A stretch of 64,000 bases of DNA from Chlorokybus atmophyticus (Eukaryota > Streptophyta > Chlorokybophyceae > Chlorokybales > Chlorokybaceae). A program made the translations under genes and the position numbers. Shown here in pieces: positions 1 to 14,500 of the stretch. A model generated the notes under the pieces. The model was not told the DNA's origin and ran no database searches. It worked only from the letters and a program-made list of their open reading frames with translations. Numbering within the stretch: the stretch's first letter is position 1; the number at the start of each line of letters is the position of its first letter. The DNA is taken from assembly GCA_009103225.1 (NCBI GenBank), contig RHPI01001037.1:596487-660486 (forward strand), written 5' to 3'.

Positions 1-1068
1 GAGCCAAGGAGGAGGTCGGTCTCCCTAAGGGTGAGTTTTGCAAATGCGTGTCCTTGGAACGAACACACATGGAGATGGTGGGCACGCGCACGCTCTTGAA
101 GCTTGCATTCCTTTTGTTACCAAATGTAGATTGGGACAACTAGCGAGGTTGCAAGTTGGGAAGAGCGTGACTGATGGTGTTGGTGTTTTGTTTGTCTGGT
201 GGTTGCGTGCAGCCACAATTGCTAAGGTGATCAAGGAGCTCTTACCTGAAGACGTGAGAGTGGCCAACGACACGAGGGACATCATTGCAGAGTGCTGCGT
301 AGGTAACTTGTATTGCACAACACCAGCAGTACTGTGCTGTGATATGCTCTTGTCGTAAATACTGATCACCAGGCAGACTGAGATTGGGTTCAAAACGCCT
401 CATGCATGGCGCACAATGCCATTGTTGTAACATGCACGCTCTCTCTCTTCATGCACGCTGGCAACATGCTGTGTTGACATTAATGAGTGCATCTTTGGAG
501 GGCTTGCACGCTTAAGCCAGCATTGATAACAACTAAAGTGTATCCCTTGTGTAGAGTTCATAAACCTGTTAGCATCTGAAGCCAATGAGATCTGCGCGAG
601 GGAGGACAAGCGCACGATTGCACCCGAGCATGTGCTCAAGGCTTTAGAGGTGAGGTGACTGTTGCAGGGGTCGGGTTGCAAATACGCCTGCATGCATGTT
701 GTGTGTTGCAGCAGCACAAGTTGTTGACGTGAAGTAGTCCCTGAACAACGTGTGTCATCGCAGTCTTTAGGGTTCAATGAGTATCTTGAGGAGGTGAATG
801 CCGCTTATGAACAGCACAAGGCAGAGGCGCTGGTGAGGACAGTGTGTTTTCCACTCATTGCGCAGAAGCAAGCATAACTGTATCATTCATCTCGTTGCAA
901 CACAACTTGTGTGGTGTGCAGGACTCCCCACGTGCACGCTTCAGCTCGCCGACCGGGATGACAGAAGAGGAGGCTATTGCGGCACAACAGCGCATGTTTG
1001 CAGAGGCTCGCGCTCGCATGCGCAGCAACCTCAATCCCTACGCTGGCGATTCCCCGAAACCACCTTAA
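1..1068 (+). CDS. DR1: DR1 / NC2-beta transcription repressor, 5' end missing
   Basis: This is the histone-fold subunit NC2-beta of negative cofactor 2. With NC2-alpha it binds TBP on promoter DNA in the nucleus and blocks TFIIA/TFIIB entry. Five exons can be read: 1-30 (cut by the window edge), 213-302, 555-649, 764-832 and 922-1068, all with GT-AG introns and compatible phases. Exon 1 gives EEVGLPK. Exon 2 gives the LLPEDVRVANDTRDIIAECC core. Exon 3 gives the FINLLASEANEICARE helix and KRTIAPEHVLKALE. Exon 4 gives LGFNEYLEEVNAAYEQHK. This is the conserved DR1 order from the first helix to the post-fold segment. The last exon is an Ala/Arg/Gln-rich tail ending DSPKPP. The start codon lies outside the window. 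The gene converges on the TRRAP gene. Identity is secure; the exact tail is an inference from one open exon. Confidence 0.93.
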
Positions 1069-2385
1069 TGGTGCAACCAACTGCCCTCCCTACGCACCTG
1101 TCACCATAAGCCACCACACTTTCTCGTTGTGTTGTAGCAATCGAACTGTGTATAAGCTTGTACCTTATGGCCTGCAGCACACATCGCTGCAGTGGATCTG
1201 GTTTGGGATGTTCTGCGATATCCTTACACCGCTTCATATACAGCCTGCCGGTGCACATTGCATAGGCTGAAATGCACATGGTCCATATATCAAGTTGTAG
1301 GCATCAACAATGGGATCTAGGGCAACTCGTGGAACCTTACCGTACAAGGTCATACTGGTGATGGAGCAGCCAAACATGGACTAAGGTGGTGGGCACAGTA
1401 CCCAAGGTACTGCACGGGCAAAGCAAAGTTCATGACGCCAATCTGGCGACTACAATGTGTCAGCTTCTGCATGTGGTGGTACATGGCAGTGTCGCCTTGG
1501 TATGTGTAGATTCTGGTGATAACACCTGTGATGCAGAATGCAACTCTGAGTTCAAGTTCAGCCACGTCACTGGACAGCAAGTCCTGCACGACACAGCACA
1601 GCACAGCACAGCCCTGCCTCCGCCCCCGCCCTACTGTCTTGCTGATGCTGCTGTTGTCCTGCTCTCGGTGAAGACTACTACCTGTCTAATGCCCGCCACT
1701 GCGTGACCACAGGTGGTTCAAGGCTCACTGCTGCCTTGCCTGCCCTGCCTTGCCCGCTCAACCACCCTCACCCTCAGCCCTTGCACGCACTTAGACACGC
1801 ACTAACAGCATCTAGCTAGCCCTGCCCCTGCTTTAATTCCATTGCCCGCTTGCTGGCTGTTGTGCTGGTCATGCTTGCCTATTCCTACTGTCCATGTATT
1901 GAGTGTTTGAGTGCACATTGCATCAGCAACACTTGGAAAGCTCATACATTAAGCTTAACACAACCGATTGCAGATCGTAGAGCAAGCGGCACAAATTCCG
2001 TCCCAATGAGCATCTGCGTAGTGGTGTGCTTTGCACGTGACAAGGGAATGCGTACTAGCGTGCGGCCCACACTCTTCGCTCAGTCCATGTACGCACCATG
2101 ATTCGATCAGTGCGAGGTGCTGAAATGGTCATAACATGATACTGTGGCATGGCATAAACTGAACTGTAGCTTGTGGGTTTGACACAACCGGACCATTTCA
2201 CATCGAAATAATCAACATGTACAAACTTTGCACTGTGTTGTTGGTCTAACTTGCGCTTGCAATCCCAATGGCAGCGCAATGCTATACAATGCATGGTAGC
2301 CAGCAAGTTGCTGCCTAGCCTCTGCAATCTACCGGTTTTCTAGTACTCTACACTACACTACACTACTGTTCATGGTATACCACAC
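1069..2385. other. Intergenic region between convergent genes
   Basis: No coding exon was recognised on either strand. It lies between the stop codons of DR1 (+) and TRRAP (-), so it should hold both 3' UTRs. A short (CACTA)n microsatellite sits at about 2346-2368. Short open frames here lack family resemblance. Confidence 0.6.
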
Positions 2386-2515
2386 TCAAAACCAAGGATG
2401 CCAAGTGGGCTCCATCATGCACAGGTTCTTGGGGCTGAGTGCTGCCTCCACAAGCTCACTCACACTCCGCTGTATAGACCGCAACTGCTGCCCCTCCTGC
2501 GCATCACAGGAGTTG
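2386..2515 (-). CDS. TRRAP: Last TRRAP exon encoding the FATC domain
   Basis: Reading the minus strand from about 2515 gives QQLRSIQRSVSELVEAAL, then SPKNLCMMEPT and the terminal WHPWF before TGA. This closely matches the C-terminus of plant Tra1 proteins. The exon is too short to stand out as an ORF and lies beyond the stop at 2568 that ends the preceding long open frame, so simple ORF calling would truncate the protein. The acceptor is one of the CAG triplets near 2505-2515, all in the same phase. Confidence 0.9.
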
Positions 2516-5500
2516 AAGTTGCATCATAGCAGAATAGAGAAACAGAAGAATCCACATGTAACCCGGACTAAGTCATTCCTTGAGCCTTGTCAGTATATGC
2601 TGTCATGACACTCTGTGCACTTGCCTCATCCAGTTGCTCCTGTGGAGCGATGGACTTGATGCGCTGCTCAACGGGCTCCAGGTTGGCCTGCACCTTCAAG
2701 CGGAGCTCCCTGGGTGGCATGTACGCGGAGCTGGCGGTCGGGGTCACGCCCGGTTGCCGACGTGCCGACCACGCTATGAGCTCGTCGCGGAAGTGCATGG
2801 CAAGATAGTGTTGCACATTCGTCTGCAAGCACACATGAATGATGAAGCAAACGTGAAGCAGCAAAGCCAATGAACAGAACCAAATACAGGTACAGTGAGG
2901 TACCTGTGGGTCAAGCACTGCCTGTGCAGCCGCAGCAATAGATGCAGTAAACATGCCTTCAACGCCAAATGGCGTGAAGAACGTACGCAAGTTGCGTGTG
3001 AGCCTGAACGGCACGGATTCGTTGAGATCAACCACACCTGACGAATCGTACAGCGGGTGGAAGTCCATCTGCAGGACTTTGCCGGTGTTCTTCGCGAACA
3101 GGATCTTGTTGGGTGCCCGCCCGCCGATGCGCATCGTGTACGACATGAAGCCGGAAAGCGCCATTTGAGAGGCCAGACTCTTCTTGAAGGTCCACAGGTG
3201 GTTGCACGTGGGCAACGTCTTGTACATGTACTGGCTGAACACGTTCTCTGACACGTAGTTGGCGGTGATGTCGGAGTACGACTGCTGCCGCAGCTTCAGC
3301 AGCTGCTCACCGGACAACTGATTCATGAACGCCTCATTCAAGTTCTCCTTAAACAGCGTGATGGGATAGTCAGCCTCGCGATCGTAGCGCGCGCAGTTGA
3401 TCTCGTACACCTCACCAAACGTGCAGTACGTTGGATCATCTTCAACAAGGCGAACCTGCATAGGCATGGCAAAAGGCATGAGACCGTTATACTGCCTGAG
3501 CAAAGGTGGTTAACTGTTGCGTCTATGCCTTGGCCACAAACTGGCCGCAATGCAGACAACGACCCAACCATGACAATCAATGTTACCTGAGGCCAGACAG
3601 GGATGATGACCGGGACGTGGAAGAGTAGGTGCCTGCGGCGGGTCTCCTTGTGCTTGTCCAGGAACCTGTTGCATATGCGGAAGAGCTGCGCCATGCGTTC
3701 GTCGCTGCGGGCGTTCTGCGTCAGGGACGTCTGCACCAGGAAGTTGCGCTCGCTGCCATCGCTGCCAACCATGGTGATGCGGCGATGGCTGCTGCCGTGA
3801 CGACGAACAATGGGGACGTCCGCACCCATCCTCTCAAGCTTGACAATGTGTTCTGGCTGTTGAAACTGCACAACACCACCACATGATGATCATTGATGCA
3901 TCCAGCTGGCAGCAGCATGCCACGAACACGCTGAGCAACATACCAAGTCACTGTAGTATTGGCCAGGGATCTCCACTTCCATTACATTGCATTCGCGCAG
4001 GAGTTTGCTCTCGTCTTCCAACCTCAACGCGGCGGGCAGCCTGTCCTCGACATTGGTTTGCAGCACACCTTTCCAGTACTTCAAGCGTTCGGTAAGCGCT
4101 CCGAGCGTGGCGGGAAAGGTTGCGCTCTCCGGGTTGAGGTCAGACTCAAAGTCACGCTTGTACTCGTTAACGAAATCGCCGTGCTTGCTGACGCTGTCGG
4201 ATGAGAAGCACGCCATGCACACGTTCCCGAGCTCCTTCTTCAGACTCATCGGCACCTCGCTCGTGGTCGCAGCAGGGTACTTGTAACAGCGGTGCAGCAG
4301 CGCGTGCAGCACGGCCAACAGTCTCTCCTCTGGAAGGGGAACAAACTTGGTGCCAATCTCAGTCAACAACTGCTCGAGCTCCTGAGCGAGGTTGCCATGC
4401 TTGGTCCTCAGTGTTTCCATAACCTGAGTGTGCACACACACGCATGTGAGGTGAGCTCTGCGCAGACTGGCTGAAACCAATGTTGTGCCGGACAAACCTC
4501 TTTCGCTGCTTCAAAAGCTGCAGCAGGGGAGAACGGTATGTGCTTAGCGGAGGATGAAACACCCATGTCTCCACTGAGGGCATTGTCGGCCTCGGTACCC
4601 GGTTGAGCTGGGACAGCGGGAGACTCCGGAGTCTTCACCTGCATCCGCTCGTTACTTGCGTGGCCAACACTATGCAAAACCTTCACGTGACCAGGAGCGA
4701 ACATGACAGCCGCAGCGCTCACCAGATGACACCTCAACCAGGGAGCAGCATTACCTGCGGCGCTGTAGACCCCTGCCCATGTTGTTGTTGTTGTTGGGGG
4801 TTTTGCATGCCCTGGCGAGCAACCGCCGGACGAGCTCCTCCTACCTCATTGCGACCAAGGTCCCTGCGCTCCAGCAGGTACGTGCGCAGCAGGAAGTATA
4901 CTGCCTGGGGATACTGCAGCGCCAGGCGGACGAGGACGGCCTTCACGTGGGGCGCCTCGGCCCGCTGCAGCGACATCAGCAGCTGCGAGATCCACGGCAG
5001 CCAGCACCACACCGGCAGGGCCTCGCCAAACTTGTCCAGCACGCGCCCAACCGTGCCGGCCTCGTTCTCAAATGAGAGGAGGTACAGGACGCGCGGGATG
5101 TAACGGATGCCTGTGGGGCTCGAACAGGCAAGACTCTGCACAGTCCAGTGGCGATTAGATTGAACAATTTACTTGCAAGCGACCATAACACCATTGCGAC
5201 ATGGTTTTTACCCGCAAGTAGCAGCTGACAGCATACTCCAGCCACACTTGCTCGTTGGTGCTCTGAAAGACTTCATCGCAGTAGGCACCCCAGCTGACCC
5301 ATCCCTTAGCGCTGTTCTTGTTCAGCGCGATGCTAGTGGAGAATGCCTGGTTCGCAGCGTCGCTGTCGCCCATGCGTCGCAGAAACTCCCCCTTGATTCT
5401 GAACATCTCGCTCTTGCACTCCTGCGGAAAGTACTCCAGGTTCGTGGTGTTGATCAGGTTGATGCCCGAGATCAGCTCGCCCTTCATGTCAAGATAAGCT

Positions 5501-8500
5501 TTGGCTTGTTCTCGAATCTTCACAAATGCCTCCTGCACACCCGTGCAGCGAGGTCAGGGACGACGAACACACATACCCAGGCTGTGCAGTGCAATTATAT
5601 GTGAACATTAGCTCATCGCACCTGAACCTCCATAGTCAGGAATCCATACATCTTGTTGAGGACCTGCACGCACACTTCTGCAAGGCCTTGTTTGCGGCCA
5701 ATGGTAGCGAGCTTGTTGACGCTCCAGGCCTTGTCCTTGTAACCAAGCTGATGCAGCTTGGGGTTGATCTCAGCATAGCTTCTGAAGGCGTTAATGATCT
5801 CATTGTACATGTGGTTGCGCCATATGACGAGGTCGTTCCACACGCCAAAGTCGTCCCACTTGTTCGGCAGGCGCAGGCGCCACAGCTCCAGGATGTTCTT
5901 CAGCTCGCTATAGTTCTGCGGCTGCGCTGGCACGCCAGCTGCCTGCTGAGCAGCCTGTCTTGTACCGTTGGCAATCTCCATGAGGATGCGCGTTGATTCC
6001 TATGACAGACGGGTCAGTGTGGGACGTGTACACCACAAGATACACTACCTACTATGCAGATGACATACGCACTCTGCCCAAAAAGCCGCATCACATGCTG
6101 CAGTGGTGCAGGTGGACCCTTACAAGCTGCTGTGTGATGATACAAAGCAGTGCAGACTACGCAAGCGCATCAATCAAGTAATGGAGACCACATGGCAAGT
6201 TTCGCTGAAGGCAGGTGAGATCATGCAGTACCTGCAGCTCGACAAGTGGTTGTGCGGCTTGCAGGAGAGGGATGTGCGACTGAACAGCAAGCTCCGGTAG
6301 CTGCCACCATTTGTGCAAAGCTACAGCGACACCCTGGCCTACAGCACGATCCCCATCCTGTAAAAAATTGCACATGTGAGCGCCTTTACAACAGGCCTTC
6401 ACATGTGCCAGGCATCATGCAATGCTGTGACACATGCAAGGCATAACGTATAGCTGCTTGTGAAAAGCAATGGCGATGTCAAAGTATACCACCAGCCTAC
6501 CTGTATGTTGCCATCATGCAGCGCAACATATGCCTGCACTGAGCGCAGCCGTATGCTTTCCTCCACCTGGCAGAGGACAACATTAGTGCTGAGGTCGCGA
6601 GCACGATTGTATTGGGCTGAACAGACCAAACAGCTTTGCTCATCATGGGCTGTTCTCACCTGCACCTTTGGTAGGACCGAGTCCTTCAGCCCTTGCCAAT
6701 CGGTGGGTTGCAGCTTCCAAAGACTGTCCAGCATCAAGTCGTAATGCTCCACGCTCTTGCCAAAGTCGGCCAGGAGGTCCCACTGGCCCAGCTCTCTGGC
6801 GCAGCGAAGCCACTGCTCCTCCCACAGGCATATCTCCTGCTTGCTGACGGACGTGACCAGGCCGGTCTGCTGTGCCTGCTGCATACCTCTGAAGAACACA
6901 TCCTGGCCAAGCGCGCAAGTTGTCAGCCGGTAGAGGATCAAGATGCATGCACAATATGGTACATGATACCGGGGAGCTTTGGACAGCATTTGATAAGTTG
7001 TGCAACAACACCTGTGCTCGCTGCCAGTAGCCGTGTTGCACCAGAGAAAGACCGGCTCGAGTTTCTTCTGTTTGGCAACGGCGCTTCCACAGCCCGCACA
7101 GGACATCATCCTCGTTCAGCAGCCGGTAAAGCTCTGCGAGCGCATCGAAGCATCGCACTTCTTGCGGGAACAGGAGCACGTGGCTTTCAAGCAAGGGGAT
7201 CGCAATGTGCCAAGCGTTGTAGGTTTTGCCCAGGAACTTGATGAGCTCGCTTGGAATCTTCGGCTGAGGTTGGCTGAGTGAGATGCCCTCCAGTAATGCC
7301 TGCACCACGTTTGGCCGCTTTTCCTTCTGCTTGTCATGGTACTCGCGAGACAGCAGGCCGATCATCGGCTTTGCCAACGTAATCTGCAGCATACAGAGTG
7401 CCTGCTGTCAGCATAAGCACACAACCTTGAGGAGACGCAATGCCGCACATACAAGGTGGAGCATCTTGAAGGGTGCTAGGTAGTGATGCACATCAAGCGC
7501 TTAAAAGCGCACCTGCTCATCTTTTGACAAGGTAGCCCACACTATCGGAAACACAAGCACCCACATGTGATATGCCACCTGCAACAGCAACCTTGAGCCG
7601 TTGTTCATTGCAATATGCTCTGCACAAGTAACATACGCCAAACATGTCATTCGAAATGTTTGCCAAAGGGCCATATGCATCTACCTGAGCGTCCCGATGT
7701 GCCAGCTCACGAAGGGGATGGATCAGATCAGACACCTGCAAGTGCAATGCATAAGCTTAAGCCCGGGCATAGACGCCAACACAGACAGCAAGCAGGACTT
7801 CCAGCCACCAGACCTGACAACGAGACATGCTGTTGACAAAGGCGACATGTTTGTTGACAAGGTTGCGTAGGGCTTCAGGTTGCTGTGCGAGCGCGGCCGG
7901 CGTCACTTCATGCGGCTCAGCTACGATGGGCGGGACGTGCGCAGAGTTTGGTGCGAGTGCAATGTGTTCGTGTTCGACCAGAATTGCTAACAGCAAGTCC
8001 AGCCCTTGTTTCAGCCAGAATGTTCCCGCCAGCGCGCCCCAGTCTTGACCGTTGATGATATACTGCAGCCGCGAGAACAGAGTGCGCCCAATGGAGTCGT
8101 TGTACAGCGCGAAGAATCTGTGCCGAGTGCTGGGGTTGGGTGAGCGCAAACCTAACATGTACACGCGCTCCACCTGATCGACTCAAGTCAGGCCTGGTGA
8201 TGATGCATACGACCGTGCTTTCCGAAAGAGTATGCAGATGGTATACAGGTCAATACCTTTTGAAACACCTCCGATCTCATAGCCGGTGGACTGCTGCTAT
8301 CAGCACACAATTTGTACAAGAGCTCAAGGAGCGTGTTGTCCCAGTCAGGGCGCGAGCCTTCGAAACTGACTGTGAGCTGTGCGAGCTTGGACAAGAAGCC
8401 TGTCAACTCCTTGACAGACAAATGATGGCCGTGTCCATGCGTTCTCTCCCTGGCTTCAACCCACTCTTTGACAGTGTCCATGACCACATCCAGCACGGCA

Positions 8501-11500
8501 GGCTCAACAGCCTTCTCCGCCAGTAGGCTCTGTTTTATATACGCAAAGGAGCTCAGCATGCCAGAAGATTGACATCGAATTTAGCGCAGCACAAATTATG
8601 CACACTAACCTGCAAGAGGCTGAGAAACGTCTTTTTGTGCTCCTGGTTTGATAGAGCGCAGTGCCGTATCAGTGTGACAGCATGTCGCAATTGGGATACG
8701 ACCAAAGAGTCATTTGCCGTTGGCGATGCCGCAGCAGGCATAGCTGGCTTTACTTCTGCGGCGGCAGCCCCTGCACGAGTCAAGCACTCAAGCTTCAGCG
8801 CCAGCTATTGATTTGCTAAAACCACGCCAAATGTGGCAACTTGCTTTTCACCTTGGTTGGCCATGCCGGAGCTGCTTGGTGAAGGTGGTGTGGGTGCGGG
8901 AGGCTGCGACGGGTCAGCTGGCCGAATGCCGCTACGCGCAGCTGTTGTTATGCCGGTGCACACCACACGCAGCATCTTCAGGACAGATGGCACAAAGCGA
9001 TCGACATAGCTTTTCCTGTTCTCCGACACGGTTTCAAGCACATGAAGCGCGCATGTTGTTGAACCGGCTCGAGCTTCTCCCGTTGCCCCGGCTAGTAAGT
9101 GTCTATTTATGAGCTCTTCAAGCTTGGAATGGAACATCTGCCACAATACGACAATCACTTAACAACACCCAAAGTTCAACAAAGTGCAGACCACACTTGG
9201 TTGTGGGGTTACCTGAGCTTCAGCATGGGGAGGAGGCGCATCAAGCGGGTATAAGGTGACGATCTTCTTCACCAGGGAACACAAAGGCACGATGATGGAC
9301 TGATTTCGGGTGCTAAAGCAGGGCTCCATAACCTGTACGCCGCACTACTGATGGGTGCGTACCCAATGGCACAGGCACTGCATGCATATGTACGTGCATG
9401 GTGTGCAACTTGTTGTTTACCTGCAAGATCTGTGCTGCATGGCCTTGGACGTACTGCTCCGGCTGGTGTTTTAAGACAACATTCATCACATCCAGGCCAG
9501 TCACCAAGGCAGGCACTGTCTCGTTGCCTTGACCTGAAGCCGTGTTCATGGACAAAGCGAGCAACTTCACCACATAGTTGAACTTGACGGAAGCTTCTGG
9601 CCAGATACTCAATGCTTGGCCAAGTAAATCCAGCGTGTGTGTGTACAATGCCTGCACACAGTTGTGAGTGCCTTGCAAAGTAACCCACGTATATGCTGAC
9701 CGCAACAGGCACCCACCTGCATCTCTTTGTCCTTGACATCAAGCACAAAGGCGATGCGGATGAGAAAGTTGATAATCATCTCCTGCATCGCCACTCCTGG
9801 TTTGAACTCCTCTTCGCCAGGAGCTGGCAAAGACGACTGCGAGGTGATTGCGGCCGCATGGCCATCGGCGACATCAACGGCGCCCTCAACCTTGATGCGC
9901 TTGGCGTCATGTCCATCTTGCTCGCCCGTTCCATCTGCCCCTGCCCGTTTTAAGCCGGCCGCCTCGTCAGTGGCAGCATTGTTTTCAGTGGCAATCCTTG
10001 TCTTCTCCCATTTGATGACGAGTCCAGACAGATCGATGGCGAGCTTACGGTTCTCCAGCGGGCTGTTCTGAGGGAGTCCCAGCCGGCTGAGTGACGTGAT
10101 CATCTGGTTTACAAACTGCGCACGGCTGCTGTAGAACAGATGCGAGTGGCGCACGAGCAGCTGCCAGAGGTGGATCAGGTGCGGCAGCGAGTGGCCCTCT
10201 TCGACAAGAGTCTTCTTGGTATAACGGATCCACAGAGGAATCTTCTGGTCCTGTTGCAACTGAAGCCGGTTGGGAAGAGCTGGCATAAGCGTGTCCAATG
10301 CCTGTTTCACCAGCGACTTGGCCTCCGGTTGGCACATCCGCAACAGCGCAACAAGAACCTGCAGTGATGCGCACGTCATTTACTTGTCCGACAACCGAAA
10401 CAGCTAACAGTACATGGGACTGCCATTAACATAAAGCAACAGCACAAGTGTGCAAGCGATCACTGGGGCTAGAACAAACTGTCACTGGGGCTACATTGAC
10501 TCATTGAGCAACAGCAGTAAGCTCACTTGCAAAATAATCTTCTCTGGAGACTGGAACGCTTTCAAAAACTGGCAGACATTTACAAAGGCATACTGCTTGC
10601 TGCTCGTGTCCTCCCTTTTGAGATGATTCCAACCGAACTTGATCAGCTCCTTCCGGTGATGCACCAAGTCCGGGGCGGGCAGGTGCTTTATCAACAGGGT
10701 GGCAAGTTGCAACAGCTCTATACGCAAAGGCTCCTGGTACATGTTGTTTACCTGCAGTAGACAAGCAATAGCTTAATCAACCACACATGCAACCAACGCC
10801 TCAACTGCATGCAACACGGGCTGGCCAACAACAAACCTCTTCAGGTGGATCTAAAAGCTGCTGGACGATGATAGTAAGAATCTCCGAGTCCAACACCTCT
10901 CCGCCAAGCTTTTGGGTCAGTGCTTCAGACAGCATAGGCATGATGAGCATCTGCAATGCAGCAACCAGCTGGTCTTGAGGGCAAGTGCGGGTCTGGAACA
11001 GCTGAAGGAAATGGTGCAGAACCGCCTTCTTCTCAGCGGGAGCATATCTAATGACGGCATGCAGGTGAGCAACGCCATGAAGCACAATGGTTTTCTTATC
11101 TGTATGGAGTAACGGACTTGCACAGCGACAGCACAGTAGCTTACCCCTTTGCAACCTCAATCTCGTAAAACTCCTTTAAGAAAGTGTAATCCAATGTGGA
11201 CCGCACGGTGAATATGCTCAACATGTCAAACAGAGTAGCAACCTGCGCACATCCCAGAGATGGGCAAACGTACCATAACAGATCTGCTAGCTACCAATTG
11301 CGCTGGTATTATGGGCTCGCAACGTGTTGCACCATCAGGTTCTCAAAACATGTGTTTGGCATAAGCAACAAGCTCACATATGAGGGACACTGTCCTTGTC
11401 AGACGCACTCAGCAAAGTTGCTGAAGAACAGTAAGACTCTCAAGAGGACACTTGGGATAAACCAACCTCCGAGCGCTCATGTCGAATGTAGTTCAGAAAG

Positions 11501-14500
11501 CACTTAATCAAGCGCTTGCTCTCCTTGAGCTGGTTGATCGGCAGGCGCTCCTCATTGAGAAGGCGCTGCACTCGAGCTGGCGAGCGCCACAACTGCATGC
11601 CGCACAAGCAGGTTATGTAAAACAGCACGCAAGGATTGATTGCTAGCTCACACAAGCTACCGACAATATACCTGCAGCAGCTTCGAGAACACATCAGGGT
11701 TGTTCTTCAACCACTCAGGCTGTAGCTTGACGATCGTGGACACCAGCTGCAGACCAGCAAAGTACGCTTCTGATTCTGCACCAGGCCCGCTGCCAGCTGC
11801 TAATGCCAACAGACTGTAAGCCTTAGTGCAAAGGGCAACTGTGCCTAGCAATGATGGGACACATGCGTGCGGGTCAACTCACCCAAGGCGATGGCTTCAT
11901 CCATGCTGCCACCTGGGAAGACAGGCATCAGACCTGCAGTCAATGCATGCACAGCGTGCTATAAATTAGCTTGCATGTCATTCGGCACATACGCGACAGC
12001 AGTGCAAAGAAACAACCTGTGGGGTGTGTTGCTGTTGTGCTCATACCTTGCAGTATTGGCTGAAACGCATACATGACAAGCTTGTCAGGAGATCGCGCCA
12101 GCTCCTCTCTCAATGGCTGCCCAACATCAGACTTAATGATGTCCAGAAGCCTGTCGGTTAGGGACAACGCGATCAAGACTAGCTCATTTTGCAGCCAACA
12201 ATTGTTGCATTGACAGCAATAATCTGTTAACCTGTTAAAGTATGGTGGCTGCGCCAGGCGGTGGAGGAAATAGCCAAGTGACTCAGTCGCGTATCGATTC
12301 AGATACCTTGTCAACGGCTCTCGGTAAGGACTGTTCAACTCGCTGTACACGCTGATGGCTGGCAGCACACCTTCAAGACGTATCACCAGCTGTACCACTT
12401 TGTCCAAGAACTTATGCGCCGCAGGGGGCAGCAGGTGAAACAACTCGAATATTGCTGCAGGACAACATGCGCATAAAAAAGCAAGGCCTACACGCAAGTA
12501 TTTGCTTAATGGGCTATTTGCCTATAACAAAGATCAATGTGGAGTCCCACAGCAAGCTGTAACTTGAATACCTGCAGCGATCTTGGGCTCTTCGCCTGTT
12601 TTCCAGGCCTTGGGCATCTGGTTCAGCCGGACAGGATCTTGCCACTTCTGCAAGTGCTCCAGCAGCTTCTCACCGAGCGTGACGTTGAACCAGTTTGACA
12701 GCAGCTCCAACAAGCGTGCAAGGCCATGCAGCAGAGGCATGGTCAGGTTCTTGTAGGAAGCGAGGTTGACAAGAATGGGGCGTAAACTGTTCTGCAGCAG
12801 CTCTTTGGGAAGCTTCTGCTGCTGGATGACCTGTGATGATGCATTCTTGTCAACATCCAACCCACAACCAACCTCTAGCCTGCATCTGTACATCATCAGG
12901 CAAGTGTACCTGCCGGAGCCCTTCCTTTGCAACTGCAACAATCTCAGGCGAACGACAGGTCAGACACTTGAAGAACATGGCAATGATGCGGGTCTGGACC
13001 TCTTTATCACCGACAGCTTTGAAGTCGTTCCACGCCATTGCTGTGCACAACAGCTCTATGCAGCCGGTTCGCAGTCGAGTCACAGCATCCTTCATCTTGG
13101 GGTTGATGAACTTTGTGTGCATCTGAGTTTCGTCCGCATCGGCGATTGCCAATGCGTCACGCAGAAGTTGCACCAGCTCAGCGGTAAGACGCAGCAATGG
13201 TGGCCGAAGCGAAAGACAGTAATTCAATGCTGCGACAGTCCCAACCTGCACGGCAACATGCGAATTGCTAGTCGGCTTCACTGCAATCTCTTTGGCATGA
13301 TTGGCGTTGCTTTGGCAACTTTGATCATCACAACACACATGTCAAATGCTCCAAGAAGCATTGCCTACCTGAGCTTCAATGTGCTTGTTGCGAAGTGGAC
13401 GTGACACCAATGGCGTTGACAATGGTGTATGTATCGGCGCAAGCAACTCAGACACTTCGCTGCCCTTTCTATTGGCAAGCAGCTGAAGCCCCTCTTGAAC
13501 ATTTTTGCGGACTGTTGCCGATGCCATAGGGTTGAACAACTCTTCCGCCAGCAACAGCAACACCTCGTTGGACTGCGTGCACACAACAGCCGACAACTGT
13601 CAGCATATGGACTGTCTGTCACTTGTGTGTTAAGCCTCAACACAAAGCCTCCAATCCAAAGCACACTACCTGCCGGTTGTCTGATTCGGACTCGTCAGCA
13701 TGCGAGTTGCACATCTTCAACACCTGCTGCAGAACCTGACTGGTCTCTTCCGTTTCTGCTGTAGCATAAACGGGTAGCCTGCGCAGCACATGTAACAGCG
13801 CCCGCACAACCCTCTGCTGCTGGGGCCGTATGCCAGTAGCCGGCACGCGCTGAATCATGGCCCCGACGCCGATGACTCCGCCCATCTGCGATTGCCATGT
13901 TCCAGCATAGCAGCTGTGGAGCAAGCGCTGAAGCAGCTGATCCAGCATGGACAACGCGGCAGGCGTGAGAAGCGGATTGCCTGGCCGGGCAGACCCAATA
14001 AGCAGTACAGCGTCAATGAACAGACAGAGACCCTTCTGTGCAGACTGTGCGCGTGACCGGTTGGTGTCACCGAGGACCTCAACAATCGCATCGAAAAAGA
14101 TGTGCGGATCGAGCTCCTTCAGGTTGGTGGTCTGCGTGCTTTTCCCCTCAGTTTCGTTTGCTTTGGTGCTTCCTTGCACTGCCTTTGATGATGAAGTTGC
14201 GTTCTGCGTGTTGACAAATGCAAGCAGCGCAAAATGCCTGCAGACGTGCTCATAAAAGCTGTTCTCTGTCTCAGCAAGGTCCGCTTCCGCATCGGCGGCG
14301 ATGATGGTGGCCAAGAGTGACTTGAACACTGTACGCTCGGCGAGCAGCTGCAGTTTCGTCTTTACACCCAGATCGGCTTTGGCTGTTGCATTCCCTCCTT
14401 TGGGCATATTGCTGTCCGGAGCACAAAGCACTGCGCCAGCTAAGATCTCCGCCGCCAACACGCCCTGCGTGGTGTTGCCTCGCAGGTCCAACACAGATGC

